A DNA stretch of 64,000 nucleotides, taken from positions 310,001 through 374,000 of the forward strand of contig NZ_MDDR01000037.1 of the NCBI RefSeq assembly GCF_001870435.1, given 5' to 3'. The notes under the pieces are model-generated. The model did not search any database and was not told the DNA's origin. It worked only from the letters and a program-made list of their open reading frames with translations. Position 1 is the stretch's first letter. Each line of letters begins with the position of its first letter. The stretch comes from Pseudomonas costantinii. GTDB taxonomy: Bacteria > Pseudomonadota > Gammaproteobacteria > Pseudomonadales > Pseudomonadaceae. A program made the translations under genes and the position numbers. Below, piece after piece: positions 36,402 to 44,327 of this stretch.

Positions 36402-37526
36402 GTGCGAATTGCGCTTTTATTATCAGCTTGTCTGTTATGTCTGAACGCTAACGCAGCGCCAGTGGATGTAGCCAGCCTGGACCGTGGCACCTGGCCCGAA
36501 AAACTCAGCAGCCCCGCGCTGTTCGATGTCGCCTCGCGCGCAGAAATCCTGATGTTCGCCCACAGCCTGCTGAACAGCGAGGCCCAGGATGACACGGCGC
36601 TCAAACAGCGTCTGGGCCTGAAGATTATCAACCTGGCCTCCATCGACGACCTGCGCCGCCAGCTCTGGCAACGCTTGCTGGAAAACTACACTTTCGCCCA
36701 ACAAAGCTGCGAGGAAGATGCCTCCTTCTGCTACCTGGTGGAAAACATGGACGACCTGCGCGAGCAAGCCGGCAAATTCCAGGTCGGCGACAACTCCTTC
36801 TATATAGGCTGGGCCGGCCCCAGCCATAACTTTCATGAGCGCTACCTGGACGAGCTGCTGCGCAAAGCCGCGCTGTTCCCACAGATCAGCAGCGAAATCG
36901 CGCGTTTTGGCGACCACGAGCGCAATGGCGATGAATTCAAAGACCGGATGTTCCTGCTGACCTTCGACGGTGGCCCGGCGCCGGTCAGCGGCAATACCGA
37001 CTGGCTTACCGACTATTTGCGTAAGCAGAAGATGAACGCCACGTTCTTCGTCCTTGGCAGCAGCCTGAAAGCCCGCGTGGAGCGCAGTTCCGCTGCTGAT
37101 GTGCAGGCGTTGTACCAAGGCCAGTGCGTGGGTATCCAGGGCTGGCAGTATCGCTCTCACAGTCATTGGGTCGACTGGCAAAGCTCCATCACCCGTACGG
37201 CATCGCTGGCACAGAACCTGATGCCGGAAAATTACGTGCCGCTGTTTCGCCCGCCGTACGGCCAGCGCCGTGCAGACAGCCAGGGCTTTTTCCAGTCCCA
37301 GGGCTTGCAGGTGGCGTTGTGGGACATCGATTCCCAGGACGAGCCGGGCAAACTCAAGGCCGATGAGTCGGCACAGCGGTTGTTGACGCTGATGTTGCTG
37401 TGGCGCAAAGGCGTGATTGTGTTTCACGACACCCAGGACAAAGCGCGGGTGGCATTGCCTCTGTTGATGCAGGCAACGGGGCAAAGCGGGCTGGGTTGGG
37501 AGGACTGTCGGGAGGCGTTTCGCTGA
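36402..37526 (+). CDS. Secreted polysaccharide deacetylase-like protein, atypical metal site
   Basis: A 374-residue protein with a signal peptide (MRIALLLSACLLCLNANA). It starts at GTG with GGAG 7 nt upstream. The NodB-homology region (about 185-370) has LTFDGGPAP instead of the usual TFDDGP, so the second aspartate, a metal ligand, is glycine. The usual HxxxH motif is represented only by SHSHWVDW. RPPYG, LWDIDSQDE and IVFHDTQ are kept. The N-terminal half (about 20-180) has no obvious family. It may use a different metal set or be inactive. Not part of an evident operon. Confidence 0.8.
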   Translation: MRIALLLSACLLCLNANAAPVDVASLDRGTWPEKLSSPALFDVASRAEILMFAHSLLNSEAQDDTALKQRLGLKIINLASIDDLRRQLWQRLLENYTFAQQSCEEDASFCYLVENMDDLREQAGKFQVGDNSFYIGWAGPSHNFHERYLDELLRKAALFPQISSEIARFGDHERNGDEFKDRMFLLTFDGGPAPVSGNTDWLTDYLRKQKMNATFFVLGSSLKARVERSSAADVQALYQGQCVGIQGWQYRSHSHWVDWQSSITRTASLAQNLMPENYVPLFRPPYGQRRADSQGFFQSQGLQVALWDIDSQDEPGKLKADESAQRLLTLMLLWRKGVIVFHDTQDKARVALPLLMQATGQSGLGWEDCREAFR

Positions 37527-37872
37527 AAAGCGCAAATGCCCGGCCCTGTTGGGGATGAGGCGTTTTGGGGGTGATTTTGTGTGACATTTCGATGCAGGCG
37601 GACTTCCGACTTTAACGAGGTCCATGGCACTCGGCTAGTGCTATTCGTCATCCTGAAAAATAAACTTCAAAAAAACGTCAAAGTGCTTTTTCCTGTCATG
37701 GTTTTTGCGGTATTACGAAGTCAGATCGCCGAAACCTGCAACACAGGTGGCGTCTTCCAAGACTCCTCATGTGGGCATGCACTTGACGTCCCTCAGGTGC
37801 ATTCGGTGGTCGAATCGAGGCGCAGCACCGCCCAGGTATTGCGTCGACTGGCTCCCACAAAGGTGACCGAGT
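37527..37872. other. Intergenic stretch before the PIN-PhoH gene
   Basis: A 346-nt gap with no supported gene. It holds an AT-rich patch at about 37655-37715 that may contain the promoter of the downstream gene and a small inverted repeat GGCACT/AGTGCT at about 37625-37641. No clear terminator for the deacetylase gene was seen. Confidence 0.4.
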
Positions 37873-39267
37873 ATGGATGATCATGGACGTAACCCTTCTT
37901 CCAACCAGCCAATCCTTTATGTGCTTGATACCAACGTATTGATCCACGATCCAAACGCGCTGCTTAACTTTGAAGAACACCACGTCGCCATCCCGATGAT
38001 CGTGCTTGAGGAGCTCGACAAACTCAAAAGCGGGCACCACAGCGTTGCCGCTGAATGTCGCCAGGCCATCCGCCTGATCGACAAAACCCTGGGCGAAGCC
38101 TCGCCTGAGGACGTTGAAGTCGGCGTGCCGATCCAGCGTGGCAAAAGCGGGCCCAAGGGCTTGCTGTCGATTCTGATGAGCAAGGGCGGTGAGCCCAACA
38201 GCCTGCTGCCGGAAAATCTGAACGACAACAAAATCATCAACCAATTGATCGACCTGCATGCGCGCGACAAGGATCTGCGCCTGGTGCTGGTGACCAAAGA
38301 CATCAATATGCGCCTCAAGGCACGAGCGTGTGGGATCGCTGCCGAGGACTACAGCACGGATCAACTGGTCGACGACGTGTCGATGTTGTCCCGTGGGTAT
38401 CACACTGTGACCGGTTCGTTCTGGGACCTCGTCAGCAAGGTCGAAACCCGTCAGGACCATGGCCGCACCTGGCACCAGGTGCAGCTGATCGACAACCTGC
38501 CGGCCGTGCACATCAATGAATTCATCATCGACGAACAGGGTTTTGTGGGCTGGATCAAAGAGATCCAGGTCGACAAGCTGCTGATCCTCGACCTGCATCA
38601 GGAACCCCTGTTGCACCAGGAAGCCTGGGGCCTGAAACCGCGTGATATCTACCAGAGCCTGGCGCTGTATGCGCTGCTCGATCCGGACATCCACCTGGTC
38701 AACCTGACCGGCGCCGCAGGCTCGGGGAAAACCATCCTCGCCCTGGCCGCCGCCATCGAGCAGACCATGGTGACCAAGCGCTATCGCCGCATCATCGCCA
38801 CCCGCAGCGTGCAGGGCCTGGACCAGGAAATCGGTTTCCTGCCCGGCACCGAAGCGGAAAAAATGGAGCCGTGGCTGGGGGCGATCACCGACAACCTCGA
38901 AGCCTTGCACATGGATGACGAAAACACCCATGGCAGCGTCGACTACATCCTCAGCAAAGTGCCGTTGCAGTTCAAATCCCTCAACTACATCCGAGGTCGC
39001 AGCTTCCAGCAAAGCCTGATTTTGATCGATGAATGCCAGAACCTCACCCCGCACCAGATGAAAACCATCATCACCCGTGCCGGCGCCGGTTCCAAAGTGG
39101 TGTGCCTGGGCAACCTGGCACAGATCGACACCCCTTACCTGTCCGCGACCAGCTCCGGGCTGACTTACTTGACGGAACGCTTCAAGGACTTCCCGAACGG
39201 CGTGCATATTGCGCTGCAAGGGGTACCTCGTTCGATCTTGGCTGAATACGCCGAGTCCCATCTGTAA
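37873..39267 (+). CDS. PIN-PhoH fusion protein (PhoH2/YlaK family)
   Basis: A 464-residue cytoplasmic protein. The N-terminal PIN ribonuclease domain (about 14-150) begins ILYVLDTNVLIHDPNALLNF with acidic residues in LEELDKL and TKDINMRLKA. The C-terminal PhoH ATPase domain (about 250-455) has Walker A GAAGSGKT, Walker B ILIDECQN, and SKVVCLGNLAQID. PhoH2 proteins act as ATP-dependent RNA helicase/ribonucleases. Here the PIN domain is fused and no upstream antitoxin-like PhoAT gene is visible. A strong terminator follows. Confidence 0.92.
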   Translation: MDDHGRNPSSNQPILYVLDTNVLIHDPNALLNFEEHHVAIPMIVLEELDKLKSGHHSVAAECRQAIRLIDKTLGEASPEDVEVGVPIQRGKSGPKGLLSILMSKGGEPNSLLPENLNDNKIINQLIDLHARDKDLRLVLVTKDINMRLKARACGIAAEDYSTDQLVDDVSMLSRGYHTVTGSFWDLVSKVETRQDHGRTWHQVQLIDNLPAVHINEFIIDEQGFVGWIKEIQVDKLLILDLHQEPLLHQEAWGLKPRDIYQSLALYALLDPDIHLVNLTGAAGSGKTILALAAAIEQTMVTKRYRRIIATRSVQGLDQEIGFLPGTEAEKMEPWLGAITDNLEALHMDDENTHGSVDYILSKVPLQFKSLNYIRGRSFQQSLILIDECQNLTPHQMKTIITRAGAGSKVVCLGNLAQIDTPYLSATSSGLTYLTERFKDFPNGVHIALQGVPRSILAEYAESHL

Positions 39268-39274
39268 TGCCACA

Positions 39275-39302
39275 CCGGGCGACTACGGTCGCCCGGTTTT
39301 AT
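39275..39302 (+). terminator. Intrinsic terminator after the PIN-PhoH gene
   Basis: A 9-bp stem CCGGGCGAC/GTCGCCCGG with a TACG loop is followed by TTTTATT, 7 nt after the stop. Confidence 0.88.
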
Positions 39303-39364
39303 TCCTTCGTGCGCAAATCTGACCCACAGGTTTACAATCCCTGCTCCTGATCAGGAGTATCCCT

Positions 39365-39838
39365 GTGCTGACTCATCTCGATTCCCAAGGTCGCGCCCAT
39401 ATGGTCGACGTCACCGACAAAGCCGTGACGTTCCGTGAGGCCGTGGCCGAAGCGCGGGTGCGCATGCTGCCCGAGACCCTGAAAATGATTGTCGACGGCG
39501 CCCATCCCAAAGGCGACGTGTTTGCCGTGGCCCGCATTGCCGGGATCCAGGCTGCGAAAAAAACCAGCGATTTGATCCCCTTGTGCCACCCGCTGATGCT
39601 CACCGGCGTCAAGGTCGAGCTGAGCGCCGAGGGTGTGGACGTCGTGCATATCCTGGCGCGCTGCAAACTCTCCGGCCAGACCGGCGTTGAGATGGAAGCA
39701 CTGACCGCCGCCAGCGTCGCGGCGCTGACGATCTACGACATGTGCAAGGCGGTGGATCGCGGCATGACCATCGAAAGTATTCGCCTGCTGGAAAAGCTTG
39801 GCGGTAAAAGCGGGCATTTCAAGGCAGACCAGGCATGA
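39365..39838 (+). CDS. moaC: Cyclic pyranopterin monophosphate synthase MoaC
   Basis: A 157-residue enzyme of molybdenum-cofactor synthesis converting the MoaA product to cyclic pyranopterin monophosphate. LTHLDSQGRAHMVDVTDKAVTFREAVAEA, then LIPLCHPLMLTGVKVEL, GVEMEALTAASVAALTIYDMCKA and LLEKLGGKSGHF are all canonical. The GTG start has AGGAG 7 nt upstream. It overlaps moaD by 4 nt. No moaA is in the window. Confidence 0.97.
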   Translation: MLTHLDSQGRAHMVDVTDKAVTFREAVAEARVRMLPETLKMIVDGAHPKGDVFAVARIAGIQAAKKTSDLIPLCHPLMLTGVKVELSAEGVDVVHILARCKLSGQTGVEMEALTAASVAALTIYDMCKAVDRGMTIESIRLLEKLGGKSGHFKADQA

Positions 39839-40077
39839 GCATCAACGTATTGTTTTTTGCGCGTTACAGCGAAGCGGTGGGCTGGGATTCACTGGAGGTT
39901 GAAGGCGATTTCTCTACGGTCGAAGCCCTGCGCCAGACCCTGGCAGCCGACCAGGGCTTTGAGGTGCTTAACGAAACCAGCCTGATGTGCGCTCGCAACC
40001 AGGAACTGTGCAGCCTCGACGAACCGCTGCAAGCAGGTGATGAAGTCGCGTTTTTCCCACCTGTTACCGGAGGCTGA
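39835..40077 (+). CDS. moaD: Molybdopterin synthase small subunit MoaD
   Basis: An 80-residue ubiquitin-fold sulfur carrier ending in the required Gly-Gly (FFPPVTGG), which is thiocarboxylated to donate sulfur to precursor Z. The start overlaps the moaC stop (ATGA) and moaE follows 2 nt later. Confidence 0.97.
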   Translation: MSINVLFFARYSEAVGWDSLEVEGDFSTVEALRQTLAADQGFEVLNETSLMCARNQELCSLDEPLQAGDEVAFFPPVTGG

Positions 40078-40079
40078 CC

Positions 40080-40529
40080 ATGGCTATCCGTGTGCAGGTC
40101 GATGCTTTTGACCCTGGCGCCGAAGTTAATGCGATGCACGCGGCCAATGTCGGCGTGGGCGCCGTGGTGAGTTTTGTCGGCTATGTGCGCGACTTCAATG
40201 ATGGCCTCGAAGTGGCGGGGATGTTTCTTGAGCATTATCCCGGCATGACCGAGAAAGCCCTGGCCAAGATCGCCGTGGAAGCCGAGCAGCGCTGGCCGTT
40301 GCTCAAGTTGGAAGTGCTGCACCGTATCGGCGCGCTTGAACCGGGCGAGCCGATTGTGTTTGTTGCCGCCGCCAGTGCCCATCGCCAGGCTGCGTTTGAT
40401 GCCTGTGCGTTTGTGATGGACTACTTGAAGACGCGGGCGCCGTTCTGGAAGAAAGAAAGTACCAGTGAGGGGCCGCGCTGGGTGGAAGGGCGCAGCAGCG
40501 ATCACGCGGCGGCGGATCGCTGGAAGTAG
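40080..40529 (+). CDS. moaE: Molybdopterin synthase large subunit MoaE
   Basis: A 149-residue catalytic subunit of molybdopterin synthase. GAVVSFVGYVRDFNDG, LEHYPGMTEKALAKI, HRIGALEPGEPIVFVAAASAHRQAAFDAC and LKTRAPFWKKE with the active-site lysines are present. It partners MoaD encoded immediately upstream. A REP element lies 18 nt downstream. Confidence 0.97.
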   Translation: MAIRVQVDAFDPGAEVNAMHAANVGVGAVVSFVGYVRDFNDGLEVAGMFLEHYPGMTEKALAKIAVEAEQRWPLLKLEVLHRIGALEPGEPIVFVAAASAHRQAAFDACAFVMDYLKTRAPFWKKESTSEGPRWVEGRSSDHAAADRWK

Positions 40530-40547
40530 CTGGCTAAACACAGAAGC

Positions 40548-40641
40548 AAATGTGGGAGCTGGCTTGCCTGCGATGCAGACACCTCGGTTCTTCAGATGCC
40601 CCGAGGTGATGCTATCGCAGGCAAGCCAGCTCCCACATTTT
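40548..40641. repeat. REPIN: two REP sequences in inverted orientation
   Basis: AAATGTGGGAGCTGGCTTGCC and its exact inverse flank a short spacer containing CACCTCGG/CCGAGGTG. The outer arms match the REP core seen at 1-81 and 35437-35470. The element lies between convergent moaE and the helicase gene, where it may also help terminate transcripts. Confidence 0.92.
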
Positions 40642-40656
40642 TTACCGCTTTGCAGC

Positions 40657-42120
40657 TTAAGGGCGTTTGCGCTCAACAGCCCGCAACAAGTGCGTCGCAG
40701 GTGTCTCGCAGCTGATCTTGCGACCCAGCAGCGCCTCGATCGACGGCAGCTGATACGAGTCATCTTCACCGGCAAAACTGATCGACACACCCGCAGCGCC
40801 GGCACGACCGGTACGGCCAATGCGGTGCACGTAGTCGTCCGGCACTTCCGGCAGGGTGAAGTTGATCACGTGGCTGATGCCGTCAATGTGAATCCCGCGC
40901 CCGGCCACGTCGGTGGCCACCAGCACGCGAATCTTGCCTTCGCGGAAACCTTCCAGGGTCTTGATGCGCTTGTGTTGCGGCACATCGCCCGACAGTTGCG
41001 CGGCGTTGACGCCATCGCGCACCAGGCGTTCTTCGATGCGGCGCACTTCGTCCTTGCGGTTGGCGAACACCATCACACGCTCCCAACCGTTGTCGTTGAC
41101 CAGGTTGTAGAGCAGCTTGTACTTGTCGGCACCGGCCACAGCGTAGATGTGCTGTTCGACGTTTTCGCTGGCGACGTTTTCCGCTTCGATTTCGACGATG
41201 GACGGATCAGTGGTCCACTGCTTGGCGAGGTTCATCACGTCTTCGGTGAAGGTCGCGGAGAACAGCAGAGTCTGGCGCTCGTTTTTCGGCGGGGTCTGGC
41301 GAATGATCTGGCGTACTTGCGGGATGAAACCCATGTCGAGCATGCGGTCGGCTTCGTCCAGCACCATCACTTCGACCATATCCAGATGCACGTCACCACG
41401 CTGGTTGAAGTCGAGCAGGCGGCCGGGGGTGGCAACCAGGATGTCACAATGGCGGGCTTCGAGGTGCTTGAGCTGCTTGTCGAAATCCATGCCGCCCACG
41501 AACGTCATGACGTTAAGGCCGGTGTACTTGGTCAGGTCGGCGGCGTCTTTGGCGATCTGCACCACCAGCTCACGGGTGGGGGCGATGATCAGTGCGCGCG
41601 GCTCACCCATGTAGCGTTCTTTCGGCGGCGGCGTTTGCAGCAGTTGAGTGATGATCGAGATCAGGAACGCGGCGGTCTTGCCGGTACCGGTCTGGGCGCG
41701 GCCGATGGCGTCTTTGCCCGCCAGGGTGAAGCCCAACACCTGCGCCTGGATCGGCGTGCAGTACGGGAAGCCCAGGTCCTGGATGGCGTGCATCAGTTCC
41801 GGGGCCAGTTTGAAATCGTGGAAGCGGGTTTTGCCTTCCTGGGGTTCGACGACGAAGTCTTCGAGTTTCCACGGGATCACGGGCGGTTTGGGTGCACGTT
41901 CGCGACGTGGTGCTTTGGGCTGAGGCGCTGGGGCGGCCTCAGCAGGTTTTGCCTGTTCAGGCGGTGTCACCGGCGGCTTCTTCGGCTGGGCGTCAGGTGC
42001 GGTCCGGCCTGGCTGTTTACCGTCATTGCGGCTGCCGGGCGTTGGGACAGGAGCAGTGGGAACAGGCGCGAGCGGCTCAGCCTCGCTTTTGCCGAACATC
42101 TTCTTGAGTGCTTTGAGCAC
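40657..42120 (-). CDS. rhlB: ATP-dependent DEAD-box RNA helicase, RhlB type
   Basis: A 487-residue helicase of RNA degradation. The N-terminal 105 residues are Pro/Ala/Lys-rich and disordered-looking. The core carries AQTGTGKTAAFL (motif I), PTRELVVQIAKD (Ia), DEADRMLDMGF (II), SATFTEDV (III) and HRIGRTGRAG (VI). Start is GTG at 42120, keeping MLKALKKMFGKSE. RhlB works with RNase E in E. coli; the assignment to RhlB rather than another DEAD-box paralogue rests on overall resemblance. Confidence 0.85.
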   Translation of the reverse strand: MLKALKKMFGKSEAEPLAPVPTAPVPTPGSRNDGKQPGRTAPDAQPKKPPVTPPEQAKPAEAAPAPQPKAPRRERAPKPPVIPWKLEDFVVEPQEGKTRFHDFKLAPELMHAIQDLGFPYCTPIQAQVLGFTLAGKDAIGRAQTGTGKTAAFLISIITQLLQTPPPKERYMGEPRALIIAPTRELVVQIAKDAADLTKYTGLNVMTFVGGMDFDKQLKHLEARHCDILVATPGRLLDFNQRGDVHLDMVEVMVLDEADRMLDMGFIPQVRQIIRQTPPKNERQTLLFSATFTEDVMNLAKQWTTDPSIVEIEAENVASENVEQHIYAVAGADKYKLLYNLVNDNGWERVMVFANRKDEVRRIEERLVRDGVNAAQLSGDVPQHKRIKTLEGFREGKIRVLVATDVAGRGIHIDGISHVINFTLPEVPDDYVHRIGRTGRAGAAGVSISFAGEDDSYQLPSIEALLGRKISCETPATHLLRAVERKRP

Positions 42121-42222
42121 GGTGATCTCATTAATTGGTTAAGGAATGTACGCCGGCCAGTGTAATGCAAGAATCGGGCGCGGCGTAGTGCGTCTGTCAT
42201 ACGGCTACATAATGTGTGGCGT

Positions 42223-42879
42223 TCAGCTCAGGCGAGCGGTCAACCAGGCACCGATAGCGTGTATCTCCTCGGGTAACACTTCGTGGCCCATTGGGTATTC
42301 CTGCCATGTCACGGTGACACCACGGCTCTTCAAATGCTCATAGGCGCTACGGCCCATGGCGTTCTGTACCACGTCGTCGTATTGGCCGTGCAAGCAAAGG
42401 GCGGGAATACGCTGCTGGCTGGCAGATAGTTCCAGCTCGTCACCAAAGGTGGGTGCATACGTGGAGAGGGCAATCACGCCACCCAAGGGGCCTTCCCAAT
42501 TAAGGAAGGCAGTGTGGAACACCACGGCGCCACCCTGGGAAAAACCCGCGAGGAAAATTCGCGAAGCGTCTATTCCGGTTCTCTTCTGTGCTTCGATCAG
42601 ATCCGTGACCATTTTGGCCGACACTTCCAGCTCTTCCAGGCTGATCGAGCGGGCCGGGCTCATGGCCTTGATGTCGTACCAACTGGGCATTTCATAGCCG
42701 CCGTTGATCGTCACCGGGCGGGACGGTGCCTGGGGCAACACGAAGCGGGTGGTCAGCAAGCTTTCCTGCAGCGCTTCGGCCACCGGGAGGAAGTCGTAGC
42801 GATCGGCACCCAGGCCATGCAACCAGATTACGCAGGCGTCTGCGGGCTTGGCGGGCTGAAGAATCAAGGGTTCGGTCAT
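42223..42879 (-). CDS. estB: Carboxylesterase II (EstB-type alpha/beta hydrolase)
   Basis: A 218-residue serine esterase of the phospholipase/carboxylesterase family. GFSQGG holds the nucleophile near residue 114; Asp in HGQYDDVV and His in MGHEV complete the triad. From memory the sequence is nearly identical to the P. fluorescens carboxylesterase of known structure, which hydrolyses short acyl esters. The start at 42879 (MTEPLILQPAKPADACVIWLHG) matches that protein; longer in-frame starts are not supported. It is transcribed alone. Confidence 0.92.
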   Translation of the reverse strand: MTEPLILQPAKPADACVIWLHGLGADRYDFLPVAEALQESLLTTRFVLPQAPSRPVTINGGYEMPSWYDIKAMSPARSISLEELEVSAKMVTDLIEAQKRTGIDASRIFLAGFSQGGAVVFHTAFLNWEGPLGGVIALSTYAPTFGDELELSASQQRIPALCLHGQYDDVVQNAMGRSAYEHLKSRGVTVTWQEYPMGHEVLPEEIHAIGAWLTARLS

Positions 42880-43223
42880 GTCTGCTCCATATATGTGCGT
42901 GCGCTCCGATTGGGTGCGTCGGAACGGTGCGCGACGGGTTGATCTGTTAAGAGAATGTCGCAAGGTTGAATCTTTTTCTATTGACCAAGGGCTGAAACGA
43001 CTCAGCCAGCACTCTGGTACGCGCCTTGCTATGTGTATGTCGATGTCAGAACTATCCCAGGACGGTAACACTATCAGTGACAGCCGCTCATGGGATAGCA
43101 GCTGGAATTACTGCGACAACTTCATGCCGCTTGACCTAAAAAAAGCCAACACAGGTCGATATCGCCTCATAAGGGTGCGCTGAGGTTTGAGCTCCGACAC
43201 AACAAGAGCAACTGGAGGTTTGA
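42880..43223 (+). other. Upstream region of the aap operon
   Basis: A 344-nt stretch between divergent estB and aapJ. It carries a sigma-54-type promoter candidate at 43014-43030. Open frames within it show no family features and no ribosome-binding site. Confidence 0.5.
43014..43030 (+). promoter_or_regulatory. Candidate sigma-54 (RpoN) promoter of aapJQMP
   Basis: CTGGTACG-CGCC-TTGCT matches the -24/-12 consensus YTGGCACG-N4-TTGCW at all but one conserved position (GGT for GGC), with the GG and GC doublets exactly 12 nt apart. The start site would be near 43041, leaving a leader of about 180 nt. RpoN control of amino-acid transport by nitrogen or carbon-limitation regulators is known in Pseudomonas. 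Confidence 0.55.
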
Positions 43224-44255
43224 ATGAAGGTATTGAAATCCACCCTGGCCATCGTAACCGCGGCCGCTGTATTGGGTGTCAGTGGTTTTGCCCAAGCTGG
43301 CGCCACCCTGGACGCCGTGCAGAAGAAAGGCTTTGTGCAATGTGGCGTGAGTGACGGTCTGCCGGGTTTCTCGGTGCCGGATGCCAGCGGCAAGATCCTC
43401 GGGATCGACGCTGACGTTTGCCGCGCTGTGGCCGCCGCCGTGTTCGGTGACGCAACCAAAGTCAAATTCAGCCAGTTGAATGCCAAGGAGCGTTTCACCG
43501 CGCTTCAATCCGGCGAAGTCGACATTCTGTCCCGCAACACCACCATGACCAGCTCTCGCGATGCGGGCATGGGCCTGAAATTCCCGGGTTTCATCACCTA
43601 CTACGACGGTGTTGGCTTCCTGGTAAACAACAAGCTGGGTGTGAAAAGTGCCAAGGAACTGGACGGTGCAACCATCTGCATCCAGGCCGGTACCACCACC
43701 GAGCTGAACGTTTCCGATTACTTCCGCGCCAACAACCTCAAATACACCCCGATCACCTTCGACACCTCGGACGAAAGCGCCAAGTCGCTGGAATCCGGTC
43801 GTTGCGACGTGCTGACCTCCGACAAGTCCCAACTGTTCGCCCAGCGCAGCAAGCTGGCCTCGCCGAAAGACTTCGTGGTTTTGCCGGAAACCATCTCCAA
43901 GGAGCCACTGGGCCCAGTCGTACGTAATGGCGACGACGAGTGGTTGGCCATCGTGCGCTGGGTTGGCTACGCCATGCTCAACGCTGAAGAAGCCGGCATC
44001 ACCTCGAAGAACGTCGAAGCTGAAGCCAAGTCCACCAAGAACCCTGACGTAGCTCGTCTGCTGGGTGCTGATGGCGAATACGGCAAAGACCTGAAAGTGA
44101 AGAAAGATTGGGTCGTACAGATCGTCAAGCAAGTCGGTAACTACGGCGAAGTGTTCGAGCGCAACCTCGGCAAGAGCACCCCGCTGGAAATCGACCGTGG
44201 CCTGAACGCGCTGTGGAACAACGGCGGCATTCAATACGCACCACCTGTGCGCTGA
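43224..44255 (+). CDS. aapJ: General L-amino-acid ABC transporter substrate-binding protein
   Basis: A 343-residue periplasmic binding protein (SBP family 3). The signal peptide ends near residue 22 (VSGFAQAGATL). GFVQCGVSDGLPGFSVPDASGKILGIDADVCRAVAAAVFGD and QAGTTTELNVSDYFR are characteristic of AapJ. It captures polar and branched amino acids for AapQMP. GGAGGT lies shortly before the ATG. First gene of the operon. Confidence 0.95.
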   Translation: MKVLKSTLAIVTAAAVLGVSGFAQAGATLDAVQKKGFVQCGVSDGLPGFSVPDASGKILGIDADVCRAVAAAVFGDATKVKFSQLNAKERFTALQSGEVDILSRNTTMTSSRDAGMGLKFPGFITYYDGVGFLVNNKLGVKSAKELDGATICIQAGTTTELNVSDYFRANNLKYTPITFDTSDESAKSLESGRCDVLTSDKSQLFAQRSKLASPKDFVVLPETISKEPLGPVVRNGDDEWLAIVRWVGYAMLNAEEAGITSKNVEAEAKSTKNPDVARLLGADGEYGKDLKVKKDWVVQIVKQVGNYGEVFERNLGKSTPLEIDRGLNALWNNGGIQYAPPVR

Positions 44256-44327
44256 TCGCTGATGGTTCTGTCACCCGGTGGGCCAACCGCCGGGTGATGT
44301 TCTGTTCCATTATTTCCGGGGCACTTC

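Noticed and set aside
37581..37880. A 99-codon open frame before the PIN-PhoH gene
   Set aside because: No ribosome-binding site, mixed composition and overlap with the downstream start; not supported.
40465..42165. A 566-codon open frame opposite the RNA helicase gene
   Set aside because: It runs through a REPIN and the antisense strand of a conserved helicase; the translation is repetitive and unlike any protein.
42878..43183. A 101-codon open frame upstream of aapJ
   Set aside because: No ribosome-binding site, no family resemblance, and it covers the candidate RpoN promoter.
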